This document shows, piece by piece, positions 44,628 to 54,589 of a stretch of 64,000 nt of DNA. The notes under the pieces are model-generated. The model did not search any database and was not told the origin of the DNA. It saw nothing but the letters and a program-made list of their open reading frames with translations. The stretch spans positions 14,150,584 through 14,214,583 of the forward strand of contig CM055077.1 of NCBI GenBank assembly GCA_029204045.2, written 5' to 3'. Both the position numbers and the translations under genes were made by a program. The DNA comes from Tillandsia leiboldiana. Its lineage: Eukaryota; Streptophyta; Magnoliopsida; Poales; Bromeliaceae. The first letter of the stretch is position 1. Each line of letters starts with the position of its first letter.

Positions 44628-46585
44628 TAATCCATGAATGCAGCCGGGGCATTAGTTAGTCCAAAAGGCATGACTGTAAACTCATAATGCCCATACCGGG
44701 TTCTAAAAGCCGTCTTGGGAATGTCCTCGGCCCTCACCCTCAACTGGTGGTAACCTGACTGAAGATCCAACTTCGAGAACACTGTTGCGCCCTGCAACTG
44801 ATCAAACAGATCATCAATTCGTGGTAGCGGGTACTTGTTCCGAATGGTCACTTTATTTAGCTCTCGATAATCCACGCACAAGCGAAGTGATCCATCCTTC
44901 TTCTTCACGAATAAAACAGGCGCTCCCCACGGAGATACACTGGGTCTCACGAAGCCCACATCCATCAAATCCTGCAACTGAGCCTTCAATTCCCTCAGTT
45001 CCGCTGGGGCCATCCTGTAAGGTGCCTTTGAGATTGGTGCGGTCCCTGGAACCACATCAATCACAAACTCCACCTCCCTCTCCGGCGGCAAAGTCGATAG
45101 CTCAGAGGGAAACACATCCGGGAACTCGCGGATGATAGGGATATCCTCGAGTCCCGGTGCCACCGTAGGCACCTCTACGACCGTCGCCAAGAAAGCGATA
45201 CAACCCCTGCTCATCATCCGCCGAGCTCTCGATGACGAGATAGTCATCGCAAACAGGGTACTCTGACAGCCTCTAAATACGAACTCCTCCTGCCCTGGCT
45301 CACGAAGAGTCACTGTCCTCTCTCTGCAGTCGATAGTGGCGGAATAACGGGATAGCCAATCCATCCCCAGCACCAAGTCGAAATCATGGAGCTGCTGCAA
45401 GACAAGCAAGTCTGCCGGCAAAATCCAAGGCCCCAACTGCACCGGGCATGTCAAACAATGCTCCTCGACATGCATAACGTGATCAGGAACCCGCACCTCT
45501 AATGCATATGACAAGGACTCTACCTCTAGACCATGCAGGGATGCAAATGCTCGACTAATGAAAGAATGAGATGCACCAGTGTCGAATAAAGTGCGAGCCC
45601 GAATACCAAGGAGCAGAGTAATACCTGCCACCACCTGGTCTGCCGCTGAAGAATCTGCTAACTGGGCGGCATACACCCGCCCGCTCGGTGCTGGAGGTCG
45701 AGAATCTGTAGGATGAGAGGTGGACGGCCTGCCCGCTGGGGCATAAGACCGCTGGGCTGGTGGCTGCTGCTGCTGAGGGGAATATGGAGTCGACGCCGAA
45801 GAAGGTGCCGAGGAAGTAGAAAGGGGGCAGGTAGCTCGCACATGCCCCGGCTGTCCACAACGGAAGCATCGACCCCATCTCTGGTCACAAGAGATAGCGG
45901 CATGCTGACCTCCGCAGAAGATACATTGGTCAGAAGATCGGGGCTGTCTCGGCTGCTGCTGCTGCCTCGAGGACTGCTGCTGAGATCTCTGCTGCCTCTG
46001 CTGCGATCTCTGCTGCTGGTGCTGCTGCTGATGCTGCTGCGGTCTCTGGGGTCCACCTGGCCCTCTCCTATCAGGTCGCCCATGGCCGCAAGACTGGGAC
46101 TGCGGCGGCCGTGGCGGTCTCCATGAGCTGGCCTGTCCCCCGTCCTCCGGGGCTGGTCGCTTCCTGTCGGAACTCTGCGCGACCGCGGCCCTCCGTCTGG
46201 CCACCTCCTGATCACCTCTCTCCACCCACTGTGCGTGCTCTGCGGCTGCCTCTAGGGTCTGAAATCTCTGGGCATGCACAAGTGTGAAAATCTCTGGGCG
46301 AAGGCCTGCCTCAAACATCTCTACCTGGTGCGGACCGTCACGGGCGACGAAAGGCACACAGTTCAGCAACTCCATGAACTCCTGGAAATAGACATGAGCC
46401 GATCGATCGCCTTGCTGCAGATTCTTCAAGTCGTCCTCCAACTTTTTCTTCACACTGGTAGAGAAGTAGGTGTCCAACACCATCCGCTGGAACTCCTCCC
46501 AAGGCAACTGCCGAGTGATCCGAAACTCCAGTGGCTCTACCCGCTGCCACCAAAAGTCTGCATCTCCGTCCAAACAGTGCCCGCC
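44627..46585 (-). pseudogene. gag-pol: Gypsy B gag C-terminal part, protease and N-terminal RT
   Basis: A frame open to 46651, in register with gag from about 46585. It holds the capsid-like part (WEEFQRMVLDTYFSTSVKKK), a Gln-rich stretch coded by CTG/CAG-like repeats (about 45955-46045), cysteine motifs CIFCGGQHAAISC and CFRCGQPGHVRATC, and the protease motif LFDTGASHSF with its Asp at residue 357 counted from 46651. Then come RT blocks (DVFPSELSTLPPEREVEF, KKKDGSLRLCVDYRELN, SKLDLQSGYHQLRV, MPFGLTNAPAAFMD). A one-base loss near 44630, just before the catalytic box, breaks the frame. Confidence 0.9.
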
Positions 46586-47028
46586 ATGTGCACTCGGTAC
46601 TTCGAGTCGACGAAGAAGTCCCGAAAAAGCTTCTCCATCGCAGAAAGCCATCTCCCAACATCCCGGGGCTGAGCATCCCGCCCCGAGAACCTAGGTGGTC
46701 CCCGCTTAACAAACTGGGAGAGTTTGTCAGCAAAATCCTGCTCCTCCTCCGCAGTCAAAGGCCGGATAGCTTCAGGAGCCCCGCTACTCGAAGAAGGTGC
46801 GAACGGCGCAAAAGGTGCAACAAGGGGCACAGGAGCCTCCGGAACAGCTGGGGGTGGTGCCTCCCTCCGAGCAAGCAGTTGCTCAATCCTCTGCTCCTGG
46901 CGGCGCTGACCCTCCGCCAACTGGGCCACCAAGGCCCTCAACTCAGTAAGCTCGAGGGGTGTAGGCTGCTCTGGCTCAACAGGGGGCGAAGGGACACCCC
47001 GAGTGGGAATCCGACGTCGAGGAGGCAT
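46537..47028 (-). pseudogene. gag: Gypsy B gag N-terminal part
   Basis: Starts at the ATG ending at 47028 (MPPRRRIPTRG, as in gypsy A). It contains the coiled-coil-like ELRALVAQLAEGQRRQEQRI, a Pro/Ala linker and FADKLSQFVKRGPPRFSGRD. A one-base loss near 46580, compared with gypsy A at the same site, shifts the frame; the true continuation is the 44627-46585 frame. Confidence 0.85.
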
Positions 47029-47301
47029 CCTGCCACAAGGAACCAAACATCAGTAACAAAACCCCACACGACCCAATCTGGCGGAAGTCAAAGACATCCC
47101 CCTATTTATGTAACCTTATGTTGTCTGCAGCCAACATAATGGTTCAACAGAAATAGACTATGTCGATCCCTCTTCACTCACAGGAAGAGTTAACTATCAA
47201 AATCACCGACTTCCGCAAACTGTCACGCCACTCACGCCCTAACATCCTAGGGTCTGTCCAAAAGCCTAGGGTTTCCTAAGTCCCAACTGACCCATCCCTA
47301 A

Positions 47302-47313
47302 GCTCTGATACCA
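47302..47313 (-). other. Primer binding site of gypsy B
   Basis: Minus strand TGGTATCAGAGC, eight bases from the 5' LTR. Confidence 0.92.
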
Positions 47314-47321
47314 ACTTAATC

Positions 47322-50300
47322 TGTCACGCCCCGGGTGTAAACCAGAACCCGGGCCCGCTCACAGATCCGCCGTGCATGCGGTATTTCCCACATACACGAA
47401 GCGTTGGTAACCTGCTCAGATACGCAATAATAATAAAAGAGCATAAAGTAATCAGAGCTAACTAAAACTACTGTAACTCAGACAGAAGCTGGAAGTAAAA
47501 AGTACAACAGTAAAATAAACTACATATGTCTCTCACACCGCTACTACAATATATACAGCTGGCAGAAGCCAGACCCAAAAGAAAGTAACTAAATACTGTC
47601 TGAGAAGTCCAGGTACCCAAAACTCTCCAGCTACAGTCCGCGGGTGGCACTCTATCTAGTCCGCGATACGCTTGCCCCGATCAGTTGCTGACGGCCCAGC
47701 AACTCCCACAGAGGACTCTGCAAAACAAGGGAGAGAGAGAAACAAGCAAAACAGTGGGGGTAAGTACTACTATAAACAGTAGTCTCCCCTAGTGGGTAAA
47801 GCCTCAGCTCAGGTATGCCCACCAGGAAGATCAGAGGTATAAAGGAAAGGGATAAAAAGGGGAGTGTAATATGAGCAACTCAGATGAAATGCTACCCCTA
47901 ATATGCCTCTACATGCTAAACCAATCAGGATGACAAAGTATGCATCTGTGTCAGAAGCCTGTCTAGATGACCCAATCTGACCGCCAGTGGACACTGGCAC
48001 TGCCTGCTCTGCCGCCTCGGGTATGCCAGCCTACGCATAACACCGAAGCAAAGGAGTCCCCAGGACTCAAAGTCTGGCAACCGCGCACTCCGGAGTCGCA
48101 CTCGTGGGGAGCGACCCACACGAGAGAAGTAAGTAACCACAAGTAACTGTCTCTAGCAGGACTGGATCGAGACTCAAAGAAGTGGGAAAAAACCCTCCAC
48201 TAAAGCAAGCCCGATCCCCCAAGTACCCAATCTGATGCAATAAGACGACCCGGTCAACCACCCAAGATCCGTGGTCGCCGCAACACCCTGTCAAAAGCCC
48301 ACACTGTCCCAAATCCCCAATACCTGACTACACTGTCCGATACCCGCTCGAACCCGAGCAACTATGCCTCAAGTCTACCAGGATAGAAGAAGGAGAATTA
48401 GATGCATGGTTTCTCCTAAGTCAAGTCCCAAAAACAGTGTAGCAGTAAAAGATGACATTATTAGGTGACCCGTTTAATCATGCATTGTTCCAACATTTGT
48501 CCAATTTCCCGGAATAAGCAATATAGAGTGACCTGAGCTAGAGTGACAGTCTTATAAGAGGAATTATTAGTTTTACAGTCCACAATTACTATTTTATCTT
48601 CAGATATACCGTTCAGATTTGATAAGTGGTTAAAACAGGTGATCATTCTAACAATAGGATCTGATTAATAAGAGTTAATTCCCTAAGCATGCAAGTCTAC
48701 CCATCTTATATTTAGCATCTTCAATTTAGGGGCACTCTAACATTCCTAGTGGCATACCAAAGAGAGGAGTACAACAACCACCCACCTGATCAGTCGAGCT
48801 GTCAAAAGTCCTACAACTGATAATACCAAAGATGGCGGCTACACAGAGTCCAAACGGTCCCGCGCAGTCCACACTGCTCCTGGGTACAAAAACCGAGCTG
48901 TCACAATCCATATATATCCCCAGAACTGCCAAATTTAACAAACAATAACTCCGCTGCGAAGATGAACAAAAATCACCTGCTCACAGTCCTCAGAAAAATC
49001 CAAATAAAATATCCCCGTGGTCTACGCGTCGATAGCTTCGAAACGACTACCTGCACATCCAAATCCGAGTTTTCTACGCTGAGATATAAATCCGGCAAGA
49101 AAATAACCTCTAACCCTACTGTAGAAATTTCCCCAGATCAACATCCGGAAAGAGAGGAGATTCTCACCTTCGAGGCTATCTCCTAAAGTCCTGAGAAAAA
49201 TACAGCAGATTCCTCGCGAAGAGTAGATGAATTTAGGCTCTTGAATCACCCTGATCCGATGTCTGTACGCGAAGTTATGGCCAAAACACCGTGTCGCTGT
49301 CCAAAAATCCGCAAAGAAAGAGGGGCAACAGAACACTCAAATACCCCCAAAATCCGAAATTAATTTGGGGAAACTTTGAATATCAAAATCAAAGTCCTAC
49401 CTGTCGTGAGTCCAACGGCGCAAAAATCGTCGAAGTCAGGTGTCGGGTAAAGCCCGGAGAGTCTGCGCACCGAGAGGACGCAAAACGGGTCGAAGACAAA
49501 CTAAGCGCGCCGCGTCGGAAAATGGCCAACCTCGGAAACCGTGCACCACCACAACTCCGGAAAGCTACTGCTGGAAAGATCACTGGCAGGGGAAGACTTC
49601 TTCTTCAGAGCCCACTGCGAAATTCCCACAGGAAATGGGTGAAAAAAATGGCCTCAAACCGGATAAACAAGCCTAAATAAGGCTTATCGGATTCCCGGAT
49701 CCAACCCGTTAGCCCGGGCTGATCCGGCGCGGCCCGGGTCGGACCAGACGCCGTCCAACCCGCCTGGGCGCCCGCCACGTACCCCCAAACAGGGGACAGC
49801 CGTGCGGGGCCACCGCACGCGCGCCACGCGCCCCCCCGCTACAGCGGCGGGGCCCCGCGGGTGGCGACGCGTGGCGCAACGCCACGCGTCGACCGCTCCG
49901 CCGCCCCCGCTCACCGCTGAAGGGCCCAGTGGGCTGGGAGCGCGTGGACCCGCCAATGCCGCTGTGCCACGTGTCCTGCACCCGGTCCACGCGCCGCTCC
50001 GCACTTTTCCCTGGACCGAGCCGCGCGCACCCGCCAATCCGCACGCGCCACGTGGCCCGCCCCGCGGTCTATGCACCCGCGCGCCTTTCCCGTGGACCAG
50101 GCGGTGTGGGCCGACCAATCCCGAGCCGCCACATGGCACCAGCCGGTCCACGGTCACCCCCCATGCACCCGTTTTCCCCCGAAACTTCCGGTAGCCCGTT
50201 TTTGGCCATCCGGACTCCAAATTTGGCAAATAAATAGCCGTTTTCAAGTGTTTTTCCGTGCTGAATCCAATTCTACCATCTGTTTGGCCATAATCCTTCC

Positions 50301-50407
50301 CGAAATTTTGGCAAACACAGCCGAAGGCCAAAACAGTAAAAGATACCACTCAGGTCCAACAGTAGCACCACTTTGATGCACCTTGGGCCAGACACACCAA
50401 CAATAGG
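47322..50407 (-). repeat. 5' LTR of gypsy B, part 1 (right copy)
   Basis: Begins TGTCACGCCCCGGGTGTAAA on the plus strand. Contains the conserved block (48087-48118) and the GC-rich G-box region (49720-50160). Gypsy C interrupts it after 50407. Confidence 0.93.
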
Positions 50408-50879
50408 TGTGGTGACCCAGATCTCTGCAGGGCTTCTACAGTGCGATTAGCAGCTTCTGGAGGCCTATGTGGCATGTCGGCGGTGTTTCTGCACCCATTT
50501 GGACTCAAGTGATGGACTTCGAGTGTATAATGGATCACGTGAGTGATCGGAGGACCCCGTCGGATGTTTAGAAGTGGTTTCGCGCGAAATGGTTATTAAA
50601 ATTGGACTCAGCGCGAAATTTGAGTAAAGAACACTTCTCCGGGAATTTTCGGCAAATTTTAGAAGAGGAATTTGGCAAATCAGACTTCGGATTTGGATTC
50701 AGCGCGCGAAAACGGTCAAGATGGACTATTTACTTGTATTTTTCGGAGCCCGGATGACCCGGCACGGATTTCGAGGTATTTGGTACTGTTCCGGCCGCCG
50801 GAGGGGCGCCGGCGGCGGCGGCGGGCGGCGGAGCGCGGCGGCTGGCGGCGGCGGAGGCGCGCGGTCCACCGCGGAGGCG

Positions 50880-51260
50880 TGCACCCGGGCGGAGGACGCG
50901 TGGCGCCTTCAGGTTGGCCGGCGCAGTGGGCGCGGTCCACGGAAGAGGCGCGGGTGCACGGTGGACCAGGTGGCGACACGTGGCGGCTGGTTGTTGGCGG
51001 GTCCTGGTGCGCGCGGTCCACGCAGCGGCAGGGTCTGCCTCGGGATGCGTGCCCGGCACGGGGCCGCGGGCGGCGCGGCCGCGCACGTGGGCGCACGTGG
51101 GCGCGGCGTGGGCGCGGTCGGAGGCGTCGTGGGGGCGCCACGTGGCGCCCCGTGGTTGGTCGGGCGCACCGGTGCACGACCTCTGGTCGCGACACGTGGC
51201 GTCCCGTGGTTCGTCGCGGTGCGTGCGCCGGGTGCGGGGAGCAGGAATGGGACGCGTGGC
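50880..51260. promoter_or_regulatory. G-box/ABRE-like motif cluster in U3 of gypsy C
   Basis: Repeated ACGTGGC, GCACGTGGGCG and CGCGTGGCG words and CGGTCCACG words. The 16-bp perfect palindrome GGCGCCACGTGGCGCC is at 51134-51149 (58150-58165 in the 3' LTR). CACGTG is the plant G-box and ACGTGGC the ABRE core. The cluster ends about 125 bases before the TATA box. Confidence 0.55.
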
Positions 51261-51382
51261 GGGCCTAGGGGATTTCGGGCGTGAACAGTAACGGGCCCGG
51301 CCCGTTACTGTAGCAGCCCGGAATGCCAAGCGCCCGAAACTTTGGGCCAAAAGTCCAAAATTCGGATTTTTCGGGCTGGGCC

Positions 51383-51390
51383 TATAAATA
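51383..51390 (+). promoter_or_regulatory. TATA box of gypsy C LTR
   Basis: TATAAATA in GGGCCTATAAATAGCTG; the 3' LTR copy is at 58400-58407. Confidence 0.75.
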
Positions 51391-53240
51391 GCTGTCTTGT
51401 GGGGGAGTTTTGCCCCCTTTCCCGAGCTCCCCTGCCCATGGCCCCTTTAGCAAAGTTGGAGATCTTCATCTTGCGCATCTTCTGGCAGAGGCCCGGATTT
51501 TTTGGAAGCCGCGGCGTCGACGACTTCGGCATCGGAGCGCAGTGTGGCGATTTTTCATCGGAGGCCCGTTATCGTTGTAGTTTGATCTGAGAGGTCTACA
51601 GAGCTACTCTGTCAGTATTTTTGGACGATTTCTGCGGCGTTGGAATCACGAGAGGTACGTCTTCGACTTTCGTGTTGATCATCTTGCTGGATTCAGAGTT
51701 TATGACACGGTTTTCGAGGCATTTCTAAGCCGCTGTTTTCTGGTGGAGTTTTTGGACAGGGGCCCCTTGCCGGAATTTTATCTCCGCACCCGAGTGTCGG
51801 ATTGAGACGAGCCTATACACTTTTTGGATCTACTCGTCGCAAGGATTATCATTGTATTTTTCCGGGATTTTTCTGAGGTTTGCCCGAAGGTATACTATTC
51901 CCCTTTTATCTGTGTTTGAGTTTACAGTTGTGTGGTTGTGAGTGTTTGCGCACCTGTATTGTGGAATTTGTAACTTGGCCTACGGGGCTCCAAATTGGGC
52001 GTGCAGGTACCCGTTTCGAAGGTATCGACGCGAGGATCGCAGCAGTATTTTTATTGGAATTTTTGGAGTTCGTTTTACAGGTGAAAATTTCGCATTTAGG
52101 GGACTGTTCCCAGCAGATTTGTGATGCTTGGATTTTATGGAATTAAGTGTATCTTTGGGTTGTGTTTTTGTACCCAGGAGGTATTGATCACTGTTCCTGT
52201 ATCGTTGGATTGGTGGGTGTGCAGAGATATCTGTTTCTGGACTGTCTCAGCTGTGCGACTCCGGACTGTTAGCATTTTCAGGTGGGTGGCCTTGTCTTCA
52301 TGACCTATGGACTGTGCATTAATTCTATCTGTGTAGGGACTTGCATGTTATAGATGTGTTCTATATAGCATGCTAGATTATAGGAATTGATGTTCCTAAT
52401 GCTGTTAGATGATCATGTGTTTATTTTCCTTCCCTACAAGCTGTTGATTATGGTTATCTTGGAACTTGACCTAGCACCCCGTCATATGTTGCATGTGTAA
52501 CCAGACTAGTAGAAAACCCTCACTTGGGCTAGGGTTATTTCTGCTTTAGACATCCACACTTCTACTTTCCTGGACATAGTGTCCTTCCTCGCCCGGGTAG
52601 TGGGCCGAGTGGTCAGGTGTTATCTTTTAGTGTGGGATGCATGTTACACTCGTGCTTGGGAGCAGAGTGGCGTCTGGTAGATGTAGTTGGTTGTTCATCT
52701 GTAGCGGGAGCCGTTTGGGTAGACGGCGGTCCCGAGATGTTTTATTTTTCTTGTTTTATCTGTCGCCGCTGTGATAGTGGCAGCGGTAGATCAGTGTTAG
52801 CAGGACCTTAAACCCAGAACCTTTTTGGACACACACATGATTTTTGTCAACCAAATATTTTCTTCCAAGCATCGTAGGGTCGCCTGAGTCTGTTCCTGTT
52901 TGATTGGACGAAGGCATTAGCCCTTCGAGGCTTAGATATAAAACTTGGTTTCAACTGTTTTCCTAAGCAGAACTAAAAATCATTAAATATGGATTTCTTA
53001 CAGATCAGATGGCTTCAGTAAGAAATGTCACAGTTTTTCCTATAAATTAACCACCGAGATGATTCGAGTGGTCTGGGTTCTAAGGTCTGCCTTTTCTTGG
53101 GACGAGAACAACGAGAGGCTATGCCTAGAGCCTGTTCTTGTTTGATTTGGGTTGTAGGTTCTAGTCTTTCGGTGTTCCCGGACCCTTCATTGGGTCAGTG
53201 GTTGAGATGTTCGGCCTGTTTGGCCTGTTGAGTCAGCTGT

Positions 53241-53341
53241 TCGCAGTGGATGCGATGTCGGCCTGTTGAGGCAGTTGTTCGCAGTAGATGCGACGTTTGG
53301 CCTGTTTGGCCTGTTGAAACAGTTTCTCGCAGTGGATGCGA
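53241..53341 (+). repeat. Three TCGCA/TGCGA hairpins in gypsy C LTR
   Basis: TCGCA, loop GTGGA or GTAGA, TGCGA at 53241-53255, 53279-53293 and 53327-53341, each with GGCCTGTT words ahead. Repeated in the 3' LTR. Confidence 0.65.
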
Positions 53342-53701
53342 CTTGGTGCCATGAGTTGGCAGAGTGTGATCTAGAGGTTGTTTCTCTGATTTAGTGGTGG
53401 AGGTGGTTCTCCCACTTAGCCTTGAGGATCTTGGGGTTCTGGCAGATCGAGTCGTGGAGGTTTCCCGACTCAGCCATGGTCGTGCATTTTTCAGATTGAG
53501 TCGTTGAGGGTTCTCCGACATAGCTGTGGGAGTGTGTTGGGCTATTCCTGTTCGTGTCGAGGTTCTTTTTCCGACCGAGTTGCGCTTTGAGCTTGGAGTT
53601 ACCGATCTGTTTGATCGTGGATCATAGCCTGCATGAGCCACATTTGGCTTGACAGAGATACTTTACAGAGATACTTGAGATGGGTTACTTTTTACTCGAG
53701 C

Positions 53702-53732
53702 GGGTCGCTCCCCTCGAGTGCCACTCCGGAGT
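53702..53732. promoter_or_regulatory. Conserved gypsy LTR block (C, 5' LTR)
   Basis: GGGTCGCTCCCCTCGAGTGCC then ACTCCGGAGT, the reverse complement of the A and B form, as expected from the opposite orientation. The 3' LTR copy is at 60719-60749. Confidence 0.55.
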
Positions 53733-53820
53733 AGGCGAGACCGGGTGTTGTACCGGCGTGAGATTGAGCTTTTCTATCGCGACTTGTCGTTGCATTTGTC
53801 CCTCTGGCTGTGCTGGTGTT

Positions 53821-53934
53821 GGCAGTCATGGACGTCCTACGTAAGTCCGCTCCTCCGGGACGTAACGGCAGTAGGTTGGCAGTCATGGACGTCCTACGTA
53901 AGTCCGCTCCTCCGGGACGTAACGGCAGTAGGTT
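53821..53934. repeat. 57-bp tandem duplication in gypsy C LTR
   Basis: Two identical units (53821-53877, 53878-53934) starting GGCAGTCATGGACGTCCTAC. Both units are also in the 3' LTR (60838-60951). Element F has one diverged unit near 1370. Confidence 0.9.
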
Positions 53935-54589
53935 GGCACAGGCTTGACTGGACCTGATGAGGCAGTCAGTTCAGATTGGGTGATCAGAGATGAGAGTTAG
54001 TTGTGGCATCATGTTCCTTCTGTTCCACTTCTTGAGCATCTAGATAGAGGCATAGTAGCTGTAGAGTTTACTTTTTCCCAGCTTTCCTTACAGCACTGTA
54101 TTTGTTACTTTATGCCTCTAGTAGACTTAGTGGGCAGACCGTTGGGCTTGTTGGCGGCACCCACTGAGAACTACTTGGGACGTAGTTCTCACACCCGTCG
54201 TGGTGTATTTTCCCACAGGGACTTCTACTCCTGTTCCTGCTGCTCCTGTTGCTGCTTCTTCAGATCGAGGTGAGGGAGTCGCGAGCTAGATCCCTACCAG
54301 TCGTCGTCCAGAGAGTAGATGTACCCTTATCATTTTGAGAGTTTCTTGTTGAGAGACCTTGTTGTGAGGTATAGAGTTGTACTTTTCTTTCAGAGTTGAG
54401 TGACTTGTACTTTGTTGAGGACTTTGTATTAATTTATTTTATTTCCAGCAGGTTATTTTCAGCTCTGATATCTGGATAGTTTAGTATCTATCTTTTGCAG
54501 GTTTGGCGCTTCGTCTATACGGGGTTCACCGTATGGGCGGCGGATCTGTTGGCGAGCCCGGGTCGCAGTTTCGACGCCGGGGCGTGACA

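Larger units (their letters stand above)
50408..54589 (+). repeat. 5' LTR of gypsy C
   Basis: TGTGGTGACCCAG to CGGGGCGTGACA. U3: GC-rich 50800-51260 with G-box-like motifs, TATAAATA at 51383-51390. The transcribed part holds three TCGCA/TGCGA hairpins (53241-53341), the conserved block (53702-53732) and a 57-bp tandem duplication (53821-53934). The long frames of 50672-51350 on both strands are GC-rich chance frames. Confidence 0.95.

Noticed and set aside
45955..46045. CTG/CAG microsatellite
   Set aside because: Impure and in frame as the Gln-rich linker of gypsy B gag; part of the coding region rather than a separate repeat locus.
50672..51350. Overlapping open frames of 125-206 codons on both strands (also 57688-58549, up to 267 codons)
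   Set aside because: They lie in the GC-rich U3 of the gypsy C LTR, are Arg/Ala/Gly-rich in all frames, overlap each other on both strands and have no recognisable domain. High GC alone suppresses stops.
53195..53641. 148-codon minus-strand Thr/Ser/Arg-rich frame, repeated at 60212-60658
   Set aside because: Antisense to the gypsy C LTR and explained by its short repeats; no domain.
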